NCBI RefSeq assembly: GCF_002216685.1
Contig: NZ_CP022352.1
Location: 806,001-870,000 of the forward strand
Direction of reading: 5' to 3'
Length of the DNA: 64,000 bases
Source of the DNA: Vibrio tarriae
Lineage (GTDB): Bacteria; Pseudomonadota; Gammaproteobacteria; Enterobacterales; Vibrionaceae
In this document: positions 54,202-63,446 of the stretch, in pieces
How the letters are laid out: each line of letters begins with the position of its first letter
Numbering within the stretch: the stretch's first letter is position 1
The notes under the pieces: generated by a model
The model's database searches: none
Told to the model about the DNA's origin: nothing
Seen by the model: only the letters and a program-made list of their open reading frames with translations
Translations under genes and position numbers: made by a program

Positions 54202-55746
54202 TTAATACAATGACCAGTGGCGCTGTTGAATACGCGCGATAAAGTGGCGCAGGTCCTTCTCTAGCGGGCGATCTTCGCTCAAAAAATCAAACTCTTCCAA
54301 CACGTGAGCGCACATCGCACGCAGTTGGTCGCTCATATGTTGCTGGTTCAACTCACCGCGACGGCGGCGAATTTCGATCGCTTGCGTGGCGGCAAGTAAC
54401 GAGGCTGCGGCCACTTGTTCCGTCAGCTCCAGTACGCGTAGACAATCGCGCGCGGCGATAGTGCCCATGCTCACTTTGTCTTGGTTGTGACATTCGGTTG
54501 AACGTGAGAACACGCTGGCTGGCATGGTGTGTTTCAGGGCTTCTGCTGTCCAAGCGGAAATGCCGATCTGCACCGCTTTAAAACCGTGGTTGATTGGTTT
54601 GCGCTCGCCTTCAGCACCACTTAGGTTAAATGGTAGGCCGTTATTGAACTTATAGTCCATTAACTGCGCCATTTGTCTGTCCAGTAGATCCGCCAAGTTG
54701 GCAATCGCCGTTTTTAGCGTATCCATCGCCATAGCGATGTGGCCGCCGTAGAAATGTCCGCCGTGCAGAACGCGTTCATTGTCGCCATCGATGATGGGGT
54801 TGTCATTGGCGCTGTTGAGCTCGTTTTCGATCAATTGGCGCAGCCAAGGCAGGGCGTCTTGCACCATGCCAATCACATGTGGCGCGCAGCGCAGCGAGTA
54901 GCGATCTTGTAGACGATCGCTGTTACGCGGCGGTTGTTCAGCTTTAAGATCGGCACGCAGCCACGCCGCGATCTGTTGCTGACCTGGGTGCGGTTTGACG
55001 GCAAACAGGGCTTCATCGAAATGGAAGTCGTTGCCTTGCATGCCAACCGAAACCATCGCGGTGATTTTGCTTGTAAGCTGAGTGAGATATTCGGCCCGTT
55101 TAAATGCTAGACAAGCGAGTGCGGTCATGACCGAGGTGCCGTTCATCAGCGCCAAACCTTCTTTTGGCCGCAGCTTAATAGGTTGGATCCCCAGCTCAGC
55201 AAACACCTCCGCGGTGGCGCGTTCTTGGCCGTGATATAACACTTCGCGCTCGCCAATCAAGGCCGCTGCAAGATAGGAGAGCGGCGTGAGATCGCCACTA
55301 GCGCCGACCGAGCCTTCTTCTGGAATTCGCGGGGCGATGTCATGATTGATCAGCGTGACAATCTGCTTGAGCAGCTCGTGGCTTACGCCGGAAACACCTT
55401 GCGCGAGTGAGCAAAGGCGTGTCGCCAGTACCGCGCGCGCTTGCTCATGAGTGAGCACTTTGCCAAGGCCGCAGCCGTGAAAGCGAGTTAGGTGCAGCGG
55501 AAGCTCTTCAACCAGTTGGCTTGGAATTGCCACGGTACAAGAGTCACCGTATCCGGTGGTGACACCGTAGATAACGCCTTCTTCTTTGAGTAACTTCTCT
55601 AAAAAAGCCACGCCACGGTCGATTTTGGCGTTGAACTGGGCTGAGTCATTTAAGCGGGCTTTTGCCCCCTGTGCAATTGCGCTGACGTCTTCAATCGTCA
55701 GGCGTCCCTGGCCAAAGGAGATGTTATGTTCTGTTTGCGTTGTCAT
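54202..55746 (-). CDS. aromatic amino acid ammonia lyase (HAL/TAL family)
   Basis: MIO-dependent ammonia lyase, 514 residues. The prosthetic group forms from A149-S150-G151 in SVGASGDLTPLSY; catalytic Tyr60 is in VIYGVTTGYGDS. At the aromatic-selectivity position it has F89-H90 (LTRFHGCG); tyrosine lyases such as Rhodobacter TAL have a His there, which suggests tyrosine to 4-coumarate rather than histidine breakdown. Its place inside the APE operon fits starter-unit supply (an aryl acid for the AMP ligase ApeH). A hutH role is unlikely because no hut genes are nearby. Substrate choice is inference. Confidence 0.85.
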   Translation of the reverse strand: MTTQTEHNISFGQGRLTIEDVSAIAQGAKARLNDSAQFNAKIDRGVAFLEKLLKEEGVIYGVTTGYGDSCTVAIPSQLVEELPLHLTRFHGCGLGKVLTHEQARAVLATRLCSLAQGVSGVSHELLKQIVTLINHDIAPRIPEEGSVGASGDLTPLSYLAAALIGEREVLYHGQERATAEVFAELGIQPIKLRPKEGLALMNGTSVMTALACLAFKRAEYLTQLTSKITAMVSVGMQGNDFHFDEALFAVKPHPGQQQIAAWLRADLKAEQPPRNSDRLQDRYSLRCAPHVIGMVQDALPWLRQLIENELNSANDNPIIDGDNERVLHGGHFYGGHIAMAMDTLKTAIANLADLLDRQMAQLMDYKFNNGLPFNLSGAEGERKPINHGFKAVQIGISAWTAEALKHTMPASVFSRSTECHNQDKVSMGTIAARDCLRVLELTEQVAAASLLAATQAIEIRRRRGELNQQHMSDQLRAMCAHVLEEFDFLSEDRPLEKDLRHFIARIQQRHWSLY

Positions 55747-57433
55747 GTTGCTGATCTGTCAGGTTCCAAAAATCGAAAAAGTTATACCACTGCAAAGGAG
55801 CTTGCAGCGTGTAATGTTCTAAACGTTGCGCGTATTGTTGCACAACCATTTCTAAAGCGGCTTGTCTCTCTTTGCGAGGCAGAACAATTTTGTCGCTAAA
55901 ATGCTCGAAATAGACATCAAAATGCGCTGTGGAACTGGTGTCATCCCGTAAACCAAACAACAAATAAACCGGTGCTTTTAAGATGGACGCCAGCATAAAT
56001 GGCCCTTGAGGGAAAGGTGCTGGCTTACCGAGAAAATCGGCCCATACCGCTCTGCTCTCTTTGCTGGTGGAGGTGCGGTCGCCGACAATCACTATCCACT
56101 CACCTTGCTCAATTTTCTGTTGCAGCAAGATAGCGGTGTCCGGCCCTAACGAACTTACTTGGATCAAGTTCAGCTCCGAGCTTGGATTCACCGCTTTCAT
56201 CACAGCGTTAAAGCGCTCGGCATGCTCAGTGAACACCAGCGCATTGATCTTGACGTCAGTATGGCGTCGCCCCAGTGCGCGACACAGCTCAAGGTTGCCT
56301 AAATGTGAGCCTAAGATCACCACGCCCTGCTTACTCGCGACCATTTGGTCGAACTGTTGTTGGCCGTGAATAGTAAGATTGTGCGCTGAAAAGTCACCTT
56401 TCCACGCGGCCAGTTTGTCGAGCATGGTGTGACCAAACGAGAACAAATGATTGTAGCTGGTGAGGTGGTCGGGTAGCTCGATCTGCTTGTCACTGGCGTA
56501 GTGTTGCAACTGAGCCAAATAGGTTTGCGAGGCGCTTTTTGCCTGCTTGCCTGTGGCATGGTAGTAGCCCATCACCAAACGCAAAATTAGGTTAAAAGTC
56601 GGCCTGCCAAGCAAAGTATAAATCGCCAGCAGCAGCTTAATCCCAAGCACGGTGCCTTTTTCCTGCTGTTTCGACCAATGGGTTCTTGGCTGCGAATTGG
56701 GCTTTTTTCGGCCAAGAAGTTTGGGAATACGCGGCAACATGCCGAAAAATAGCCGGGTGTGCATCCAACTGATTTTGACATTGTCCCACAGCGCATCGAA
56801 GTGGGAGATGCCGCCTTCGGGGTAAATGACCCGAGTTTCGATAAACTCAATATCGGCCCCCTCCCAGTACATCCGCACTAAGATCTCGATATCAAAATCC
56901 ATCCGACTGCCAATTCGGTACTTATCGAGCACGCTGACGGTTTTCTCCACCGGGTAGGCGCGAAAACCGCACATGCTGTCTTCGATGGCCAAGGATAAGG
57001 TTTCAATCCATACCCAAACGTGCGTCACGTAGCGTCCATAGAGTCGAGATTTAGGCACGCTTGCATCGTAAATCGGCTTGCCAGAGATGAGGCGCTCGGG
57101 GAGCCTTTTTGACGTTTCAAGCAGTTTTGGTAGAGCTTGAATATCATGCTGACCATCGGAGTCAATCTGGATAGCATGAGTAAAACCGAGTTTATTGGCA
57201 TGGCGAATCCCCGCCATGACCGCGCCACCTTTGCCTTGGTTGTGCGCCAGCCTGACCAAATGAACATTGTTGCGCTGCGCTTGCCGCTCGAGTTGCTGCT
57301 GTGTAATGAGGTTACTGCCGTCATCAACCAAAATAACCGGCAGTTGGTATGGCAGCAGGGCATCAATGACCTGACCAACGGTGCTACCGTGGTTGTAGCA
57401 TGGGATCAAAAAGCAAGCGTGGTAATTACTCAC
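55724..57433 (-). CDS. apeJ: bifunctional glycosyltransferase/acyltransferase ApeJ
   Basis: 569 residues with two domains. The N-terminal 240 residues are a family 2 glycosyltransferase (FLIPCYNHGSTVGQVID; ILVDDGSN; IQIDSDGQHD with the DxD motif); the C-terminal half is a LpxL-like lysophospholipid acyltransferase with GVVILGSHLGNLELCRALG near residue 355. Starts with GTG. It overlaps the ammonia-lyase gene by 23 bases and apeI by 8. It probably joins the polyene acid to its membrane lipid anchor. Confidence 0.87.
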   Translation of the reverse strand: MSNYHACFLIPCYNHGSTVGQVIDALLPYQLPVILVDDGSNLITQQQLERQAQRNNVHLVRLAHNQGKGGAVMAGIRHANKLGFTHAIQIDSDGQHDIQALPKLLETSKRLPERLISGKPIYDASVPKSRLYGRYVTHVWVWIETLSLAIEDSMCGFRAYPVEKTVSVLDKYRIGSRMDFDIEILVRMYWEGADIEFIETRVIYPEGGISHFDALWDNVKISWMHTRLFFGMLPRIPKLLGRKKPNSQPRTHWSKQQEKGTVLGIKLLLAIYTLLGRPTFNLILRLVMGYYHATGKQAKSASQTYLAQLQHYASDKQIELPDHLTSYNHLFSFGHTMLDKLAAWKGDFSAHNLTIHGQQQFDQMVASKQGVVILGSHLGNLELCRALGRRHTDVKINALVFTEHAERFNAVMKAVNPSSELNLIQVSSLGPDTAILLQQKIEQGEWIVIVGDRTSTSKESRAVWADFLGKPAPFPQGPFMLASILKAPVYLLFGLRDDTSSTAHFDVYFEHFSDKIVLPRKERQAALEMVVQQYAQRLEHYTLQAPLQWYNFFDFWNLTDQQHDNANRT

Positions 57434-57797
57434 TAGCGTTCCCCAACTTCATTTTTCCAGTAGAGTGATTGACCACTGCGCCATTTCGTTGTGACGTGTA
57501 GGCAAAGTGCAATTTTTGTTTTTCGTCATCCCATTTGAGCTGTAGCGACACTTCGCTATCTGGCAAAATCGGTTCTTGGAATTTGATCACTTCCATGCCT
57601 TTAAAGGAAGGTGGCGTATGCAAAAACTCCTTGGCATAAGCGACCGCCCAATCAATTTGGGTCACGCCCGGCAACAACGGAAAATGGCTAAAGTGACCGG
57701 AAAAGTCCAGTATGTCGTGATCAACACGCAAATGCAGTGTGGCTTGGTCTTGTTCGACCACAACGGATAACAGCGTTGGCTTTCTTTTTTGGGTCAT
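57426..57797 (-). CDS. apeI: APE hot-dog dehydratase ApeI (FabZ-like)
   Basis: 123-residue dehydratase of the FabA/FabZ hot-dog fold. The active-site segment DFSGHFSHFPLLPGVTQIDW near residue 30 keeps the FabZ histidine context (GHFP..PGV). Works as a dehydratase partner of ApeP on the 3-hydroxyacyl-ACP. ATG 57797 lies 20 bases after apeH. Confidence 0.87.
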   Translation of the reverse strand: MTQKRKPTLLSVVVEQDQATLHLRVDHDILDFSGHFSHFPLLPGVTQIDWAVAYAKEFLHTPPSFKGMEVIKFQEPILPDSEVSLQLKWDDEKQKLHFAYTSQRNGAVVNHSTGKMKLGNASE

Positions 57798-57817
57798 GAT
57801 GTTCTATTTTTTTGTCA

Positions 57818-59191
57818 TTAATTGGACTGAAAAAGCATCTCGATTTCGTTGTTCAGCCGTTTTCCTTGGCTATTGAGTGGGATGTGTTCCACTAGGCGAT
57901 AGCGCCGAGGTATGGCAATCGGCTCTAGCCACTGGCGCAGCTCAGCGCGCAGCTGCAACCAGAATTTGCCTTTGCCGATATCTTCTATCTGTTGTTTGCC
58001 TGTCTGATTTAGGACCAGCGCAGCGACCAGTACTAAGCGATCATTTTCCTGCATCGGTATGACCGCACTTTCGCTGAACCATGCTAACTGCTCAAGACGC
58101 TTTTCCACTTCGACTAGCGAAACACGTTTCTCTTCGATTTTAATCACGCGGTCAGTGCGTCCTTTGAGGATAAATTGCCGCTCACCGAGCAACTCACATT
58201 CATCGGCGGTCTGATACCAGTGGTGCGGATAGATATGCGGCGAACGTAAGCGTAAACATCGTTCTTCATTAAGCATAACCTCAACGCCGGGGAACAGCGT
58301 CCACGGTTGGTGCTCGCAAACCTGCTGGCGATAGGCAATTCCGCCCGTTTCGGTGCTGCCAAACACTTCTATCGGCCACTGAGTAAACAACTGCTGCGCA
58401 TCGTGGGCGGCCTGAAAACTCAGTGGTCCGCCGGATGAGAAAATAGCCGCGAAAGCGCCAGTCTGATGCTCCTGAGCCAAACGTTTTAAGAGCGCAGGGC
58501 TACTGATCAGCGCGACTTTCTCCTCAGCGTGGGCGATCAACTGCTCAGGATATTCCAAGTTATAGCGTGCAAATGCTCGACCTGCGCACAGAGGCCACAA
58601 CAGGCGAAATAGTAAGCCATAAATATGCTGATGGGAGACAGTACTCTCAATGCGACAGTTCGTCAGTTGAGCACCAAACAGACGTTGTAATATCTCAATC
58701 TCGATATCAAGTTGTTTGATTGTTTTGGCGATTGCTTTTGGCACCCCACTTGAGCCAGAAGTAAATAAGGTCAGGGTGAGGTTTTCCACATCGAGCGGTT
58801 TAAACACATAGCTGGCGCTTTCCATCGACTCTGGCTCAAGCAAAAGATGAGGAAGTGACGTGCTTTGTGCAATCTTATGATCGCAAAGGAGCAGATCAAA
58901 CTCACTGCTGAGTTCTGCCAAAGCGGATGGCTGATAGTTACCCGGCAGAATGAGCGCTTTCTGGCTGTAACACAAAGCAAAAAAGCCCACGGCAAAGTGG
59001 TAGCTGTCCAAACAGCACAGAGCGACCTTCTTCGCTGGCTCGCGGTTGAGTCGCTGGCAAAGCGCGGCAACCTGCGCCAAGAACTGCTGCCAGTGGCGCT
59101 CTCCCTGCGCATCAAATGCGATCGGGTGATTGGGCGCTCTGCCAGTTGCAAACAGCGTCGACAAAGAGAGAAATGGTTGAGTTTGACTCAT
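57818..59191 (-). CDS. apeH: AMP-dependent acyl-ACP ligase ApeH
   Basis: ANL-superfamily adenylating enzyme, 457 residues from ATG 59191. The P-loop is LTLFTSGSSGVPKAIAK near residue 145; later motifs include EVFGSTETGGIAYRQ near residue 275 and the hinge LKGRTDRVIKIEEKRVSL near residue 350, which is followed by the short C-terminal lid. It should activate the aryl starter acid (for example coumarate from the ammonia lyase) and load it on ApeE or ApeF. Start uncertain by 17 residues because a longer frame opens at 59242 inside the previous gene. Confidence 0.87.
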   Translation of the reverse strand: MSQTQPFLSLSTLFATGRAPNHPIAFDAQGERHWQQFLAQVAALCQRLNREPAKKVALCCLDSYHFAVGFFALCYSQKALILPGNYQPSALAELSSEFDLLLCDHKIAQSTSLPHLLLEPESMESASYVFKPLDVENLTLTLFTSGSSGVPKAIAKTIKQLDIEIEILQRLFGAQLTNCRIESTVSHQHIYGLLFRLLWPLCAGRAFARYNLEYPEQLIAHAEEKVALISSPALLKRLAQEHQTGAFAAIFSSGGPLSFQAAHDAQQLFTQWPIEVFGSTETGGIAYRQQVCEHQPWTLFPGVEVMLNEERCLRLRSPHIYPHHWYQTADECELLGERQFILKGRTDRVIKIEEKRVSLVEVEKRLEQLAWFSESAVIPMQENDRLVLVAALVLNQTGKQQIEDIGKGKFWLQLRAELRQWLEPIAIPRRYRLVEHIPLNSQGKRLNNEIEMLFQSN

Positions 59192-59198
59192 CGAATGT

Positions 59199-59756
59199 TT
59201 AGTCCTTGCGAACACGTTGGCGTACGATCCACTCTCCGGCAAATAAGCTCCCCGCCGCCAAATAGCTGATCAAACCGTTGTACAGTGTCCAGACGTGCAA
59301 TGGCTGAAAGCAGGTATACAGAGCGATGGCCGCGTTGCAGACAAAAAATGCGCACCACACTTTGGTGACGGTGCGCGTGTAGCGCACGCCACTTTCAGGC
59401 AGATCCGGTTGCTGCAATCTGGCCAAACGTTCAATCACCGTTTGTGATTGAGTCAAACTGAGGGCAAAAACGGCCAGCATCGACAGGTTTATCACCACCG
59501 GATAAAAGGTCAGCCAACCTTGCTGCTTAAAAATTGCCCCAAGCGTGACCAGAGTGACACCGACCATGCCGCTTAATACAGCAAGATGCTTCAGCTCTTT
59601 AAGCTTGGCCTGATGGCCAGAAAAGATTCTTAGTAGGAACACTGCGCCTAAAAGGAGAGCAACCACGTTAAGACCAAGCTTATCGAGACCGAAGTAAACC
59701 GCAAATGGGTAAGCGAGCAGTACGATTGCAGACAGAACTGTCAGCAATGTGCGCAT
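59199..59756 (-). CDS. COG4648-type inner-membrane protein of the APE cluster
   Basis: 185 residues with about five membrane helices (VLSAIVLLAYPFAVYFGLDK at the start; VVALLLGAVFLLRIFSG). A membrane protein of this type is a constant part of APE loci, between the ACP and ligase genes; its role is not known. It begins 3 bases after the apeF stop. Confidence 0.8.
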   Translation of the reverse strand: MRTLLTVLSAIVLLAYPFAVYFGLDKLGLNVVALLLGAVFLLRIFSGHQAKLKELKHLAVLSGMVGVTLVTLGAIFKQQGWLTFYPVVINLSMLAVFALSLTQSQTVIERLARLQQPDLPESGVRYTRTVTKVWCAFFVCNAAIALYTCFQPLHVWTLYNGLISYLAAGSLFAGEWIVRQRVRKD

Positions 59757-59759
59757 CGG

Positions 59760-60014
59760 TTAGCCCTTTACGAGTTCAACAACCGCGTCGACTACATCAT
59801 TGACGGTACGTACGGTTTTGAATTCCTCTGGTTGAATCTTTTTGCCGGTCACTTTTTGCAAGTGCACCACAAGGTCAACCGCATCAATACTATCTAGATC
59901 TAGGTCCTGATACAGATTGGCTTCGGGCTGGATATCATCTTCATCCAACTCAAATAGCTCAATCAGAGCGGCTTTTACTTGCTCAAAGACTTGTTGTTGA
60001 TTTACTACTGACAT
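59760..60014 (-). CDS. apeF: acyl carrier protein ApeF
   Basis: Acyl carrier protein of 84 residues from ATG 60014 (MSVVNQQQVFEQVKAAL). The phosphopantetheine serine is in the perfect motif DLDLDSIDAVDLVVHL at about residue 40. AGG lies nearby upstream. It carries the growing polyene. The longer frame from 60116 overlaps apeE and is not used. Confidence 0.93.
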   Translation of the reverse strand: MSVVNQQQVFEQVKAALIELFELDEDDIQPEANLYQDLDLDSIDAVDLVVHLQKVTGKKIQPEEFKTVRTVNDVVDAVVELVKG

Positions 60015-60030
60015 ATCAGGGCCTACTAAA

Positions 60031-60291
60031 TTAATGTTCGGTTTGTGAAGAAATATAATTCGCCAAATTAGCGACAGAGGCGAAGTGTTGACGGGTGTTA
60101 TTATCATCCGCATCAATAACGATATTGTATTTCTTTTTAATGGCCAAACCGAGCTCTAATGCATCGATGGAGTCTAAGCCTAAACCATCACCAAACAGCG
60201 GTGCTTGCGTTTCGATATCATCAATCGAAATGTCTTCAAGGTTAAGGGCGTCGATGATCAGTTGTTTGATTTCGTTATGTAGTACTTCCAC
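60031..60291 (-). CDS. apeE: acyl carrier protein ApeE
   Basis: Second acyl carrier protein, 86 residues, beginning with GTG. Phosphopantetheine serine in GDGLGLDSIDALELGLAI near residue 40. Two distinct ACPs are typical of APE loci, one likely for loading the starter and one for chain growth. It follows the acyltransferase apeD after 81 bases, the largest gap in the operon. Confidence 0.92.
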   Translation of the reverse strand: MEVLHNEIKQLIIDALNLEDISIDDIETQAPLFGDGLGLDSIDALELGLAIKKKYNIVIDADDNNTRQHFASVANLANYISSQTEH

Positions 60292-60372
60292 TGGGACCTA
60301 CTTATATTGACTGATATTGTGAAAAAAACCGAGAATGAGCGAAAATTGCCATAAGAAGGGCAAATAAGTCAC

Positions 60373-61131
60373 TTAACTTGGGAAAATGGTCTCAGCCAGA
60401 TGTTGATTTAATCTTCTAGCTGCTGACGTTGGGTTGCTAGTTTGCTCTATAAATGGTTTTACCTCAACCTTATGTTTTACCTCTATATGAAAGAAGGGTT
60501 TGCTCTCTGGCACTTGATACCACTTTTTCTCTTTTGTTAGAAAACTAGGCGTTACGGTAATGTGCACAACGCGCATATCACGCTCAGTACGAACTGCCAC
60601 TTGGGCTGCGCCGCGTTGTAAATTAGATTTTATTCCGGGTGTTGTACGGGTTCCTTCAGGAAATACCAACAATACATTTCCACGCGCAAAGCGCTGTTCA
60701 CACTGGCTGAGTAATTCATCAGGGGATTTATTGGGAATATAACCTGCGCCTTTTACTACGTGCTTCATAAAAGGATTATCCCAAATCGCTGCTTTAACTA
60801 AACAATCGCATTGTGGCAACTGTGAGGCAATTAACACGTAATCAATCAAACTGGGATGATTAGCAATTATTAAACAGTTTCTATCACTGGCTAAAATGTC
60901 AGTACCGGTTATTTTGTAGTCAATTGCGCCAGTGTATTTCATCAACTTGCAAAATAGATTGAAGGTTTTTTGGATCGTGTTTTGTACGCGATATTCACGC
61001 CGCGTTTGATCTTTTTCAAGCAAGTGAATAAGAGGGATAATCACAAAACTCAGTGCTAATCCACCAATACCAAACATGGCAAAACAGAAACCCGTGGCGA
61101 CAATACGCCAGTACTGACCAATTTTTCTCAT
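60373..61131 (-). CDS. apeD: lysophospholipid-type acyltransferase ApeD
   Basis: PlsC-family acyltransferase, 252 residues. I take ATG 61131 because it overlaps the ApeC stop as ATGA; ATG 61143 is also possible. One membrane helix near residue 15, then NHPSLIDYVLIASQ (the HxxxxD motif, around residue 95) and LVFPEGTRTTPG near residue 155. It probably transfers an acyl or polyene group onto the lipid anchor. Confidence 0.87.
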   Translation of the reverse strand: MRKIGQYWRIVATGFCFAMFGIGGLALSFVIIPLIHLLEKDQTRREYRVQNTIQKTFNLFCKLMKYTGAIDYKITGTDILASDRNCLIIANHPSLIDYVLIASQLPQCDCLVKAAIWDNPFMKHVVKGAGYIPNKSPDELLSQCEQRFARGNVLLVFPEGTRTTPGIKSNLQRGAAQVAVRTERDMRVVHITVTPSFLTKEKKWYQVPESKPFFHIEVKHKVEVKPFIEQTSNPTSAARRLNQHLAETIFPS

Positions 61132-61859
61132 TTCTGCTGCCATATCCAAGTGTGACGACGAGTGGAAACTGACCATGTGCGAACTGAACTAGCTAGATAG
61201 TGTTGCAAAAACTGCAACGCTTGTGGGCGTGGCGTGATTGGTTCCACCCTGGGTGCGGCTTGACTGATGGCGAATTGTTCACCTTGACTAATCACCAATG
61301 CAAGGGCATAACCGCGATACGACTGTTCTTCGAATTCGGCATAATCCTCGGGCAAAGGCTCATCGAAATCCACCAATAAGACTTTTTTGTCATGGTGTTG
61401 CTGTAAATAACAGAAGGTTTCAAGTAGCGCGCTGTGGAAGGTATTTTCGCCCGCGGCTATAGAGGTCAATGGAATGGGCTTTTTACTGGAGATGGTGGCC
61501 AGCCCCGCTGCGGTATTATGTACAGATTGAGAAAACGCCATGGGTGAGGCCTCTTCACCTAGTAAAATATCTTTCACTAATGCGATGCTGCGATGTAACT
61601 CACCATGCCGACTGGAAAATACCATATAATCGACCGAGGTTTGCGAAAGTAATTCCAGTGCGCTGTGCACCGCGTGTTTACTTAATTCGCTCATCCGCCG
61701 ACGCATCATCGCTGGTATATTAGTAAATATCGTTTTGTTGTTTTCGGGATATTGACCGTTCAAAGCCCAATCTTGCCAAGCTTGGCTGCCATTCAGCCCG
61801 GCTGAACTTGCATACCACTTTTCAATATTTAAACAGATAAAAGAGGATGAATTTGACAT
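61128..61859 (-). CDS. apeC: ketosynthase-like chain-length partner ApeC
   Basis: 243-residue protein of the short ketosynthase-like family (Ketoacyl-synt_2) found in APE loci. It lacks a Cys in the place of the active site: FSQSVHNTAAGLATISSKKP is where a ketosynthase would carry the Cys motif. Such proteins pair with ApeO as a chain-length-factor-like subunit. I chose ATG 61859; TTG 61880 is the far end of the open frame. It is the first gene of the minus-strand operon, divergent from the lipoprotein gene 74 bases away. Confidence 0.82.
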   Translation of the reverse strand: MSNSSSFICLNIEKWYASSAGLNGSQAWQDWALNGQYPENNKTIFTNIPAMMRRRMSELSKHAVHSALELLSQTSVDYMVFSSRHGELHRSIALVKDILLGEEASPMAFSQSVHNTAAGLATISSKKPIPLTSIAAGENTFHSALLETFCYLQQHHDKKVLLVDFDEPLPEDYAEFEEQSYRGYALALVISQGEQFAISQAAPRVEPITPRPQALQFLQHYLASSVRTWSVSTRRHTWIWQQK

Positions 61860-61933
61860 AGGTTGTTGATTTGTTTCCAACGGAGTTCATACTAAAGGCT
61901 TCTATTTCGTTTGAATTCAGGAGCAATATCTAG

Positions 61934-62320
61934 ATGAAAACCTTTAAAATTATAATTTCTTTTTGTTTGACGTTGTTGTTAGTTGGCTGTGGTCGTTTAC
62001 AACCAATTATGCAGGTAGAGAATACTCCTATCAATTATGATCTTCAAAGCAAACAAGTAAAAAGCGCGATTCTGTTAGCGGCAACAAATCGTGGTTGGGT
62101 AGTAAATGAAGTTGCGCCCGGTGTTTTAAGTGCGAAACTGCATGTTCGCTCACACTTTGCTGAAGTTAAAATACCATACAGCACGAAGTATTATTCAGTT
62201 CTTTATGTTCAGTCAGAAAACCTAAAAGCAGATGATGGTAATATCCACCGAAACTACAATCGTTGGATCAATAATTTAAATGTTGATATTCAGCGTCAAC
62301 TTGCTTTGGCTGCGCAGTAA
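61934..62320 (+). CDS. small lipoprotein divergent from the APE operon
   Basis: 128-residue lipoprotein; lipobox LVGC near residue 19 after MKTFKIIISFCLTLLL. The mature part has RLQPIMQVENTPINYDLQ and resembles small periplasmic lipoproteins that begin APE clusters. The methyltransferase follows 32 bases later in the same direction. No known activity. Confidence 0.78.
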   Translation: MKTFKIIISFCLTLLLVGCGRLQPIMQVENTPINYDLQSKQVKSAILLAATNRGWVVNEVAPGVLSAKLHVRSHFAEVKIPYSTKYYSVLYVQSENLKADDGNIHRNYNRWINNLNVDIQRQLALAAQ

Positions 62321-62352
62321 CGTTTTCTTCTCACTATTAGTTAGGTTTTTCC

Positions 62353-63426
62353 GTGTTAAATCATTATTTAGATCCTTATAACGCTTTTGAAGCCAAAACA
62401 GAGGCACAAAAACTCTCCTTTGCCCCGATTCTTTTCCATACAGCCCGAACTCTTAGAGACTTAAATATACTTGGAGTTTTGGACTCAGCAGGAGAAACGG
62501 GGCTGACAGCTACAATCATTGCTGAGCAAACTAACGTATCTGAATATGGGGTTAAAGTTTTGCTAGATATGGCTTTGAGTGCCCACATTGTGGTCTGGAG
62601 AGAGCCTAACTACGTACTGGCGAACCTCGGACATTATCTACTGCATGATGGGATGACTAAGACTAATATGGATTTCACGGCAGATGTATGTTACGCCGCG
62701 ATGGGGCATCTGACTGAATCAATATTGGAAAGGAAACCAGCTGGTCTGAAAGAACTGGGCGATTGGAGCACCATTTACGAAGGGCTTTCACGTTTACCGG
62801 ATAAAGCTAAAGAGAGTTGGTTTCAGTTTGATCACTATTACTCCGACCGTTCTTTTCCAATCCTACTAGAGCGGGTGTTTGCAGACAAACCCCAACACAT
62901 CATAGACATTGGTGGAAACACCGGAAAATGGGCTCTTCAGTGTTGCAATTATGATCCAGATGTTAAAGTGACCATTGTCGATCTGCCACGTCAGTTAGAA
63001 CTGGCGATGTCCAATGCCCGTGAGCAAGGTTTTGCTGAGCGAATATCCCCTTTCCCTGCCAATATGTTGGATAAAAAGCAAGCTTTGCCGACACAAGGCG
63101 ATATCTGGTGGATGAGCCAGTTTCTTGACTGCTTCTCGCCAATGGAGATTCTCAGCATTTTGACTCGCGTTAAAGAGAGCCTTCAGCCCGGAGCAGTGGT
63201 GTATATTCTTGAGCTCTTTTGTGATGCTCAGAAATACGACGCGGCATCTTACAGCCTTAATGCGACCTCGCTGTACTTTACCTGTTTGGCCAATGGTAAC
63301 AGCCGTTTTTACCGCAGTGACGATTTTCTGCAAATTGTCGCCGAAGCGGGGTTAGTGGTGATTGAAAGAACTGACAATATCGGTCTTGGTCATACCTTGC
63401 TAAAACTGGTCGCAAAATCACATTAA
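62353..63426 (+). CDS. apeB: SAM-dependent O-methyltransferase ApeB
   Basis: 357 residues, starting with GTG (LNHYLDPYNAFEAKTEA). The N-terminal 130 residues are a winged-helix dimerisation domain as in plant-type O-methyltransferases (ATIIAEQTNVSEYGVKVLLD); the catalytic half has motif I HIIDIGGNTGKWALQCC near residue 180 and DLPRQLELAM. It would methylate the hydroxyl on the aryl head group. Downstream, after 20 bases, comes a broken oxidoreductase. Confidence 0.82.
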   Translation: MLNHYLDPYNAFEAKTEAQKLSFAPILFHTARTLRDLNILGVLDSAGETGLTATIIAEQTNVSEYGVKVLLDMALSAHIVVWREPNYVLANLGHYLLHDGMTKTNMDFTADVCYAAMGHLTESILERKPAGLKELGDWSTIYEGLSRLPDKAKESWFQFDHYYSDRSFPILLERVFADKPQHIIDIGGNTGKWALQCCNYDPDVKVTIVDLPRQLELAMSNAREQGFAERISPFPANMLDKKQALPTQGDIWWMSQFLDCFSPMEILSILTRVKESLQPGAVVYILELFCDAQKYDAASYSLNATSLYFTCLANGNSRFYRSDDFLQIVAEAGLVVIERTDNIGLGHTLLKLVAKSH

Positions 63427-63446
63427 AAAACTCAGGATAAAATGAG

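Noticed and set aside
54202..55746. Annotation as histidine ammonia-lyase HutH for histidine degradation
   Set aside because: No hutU, hutI, hutG or hutC genes nearby; it is embedded in the pigment operon with overlapping neighbours and has a His at the aryl selectivity position.
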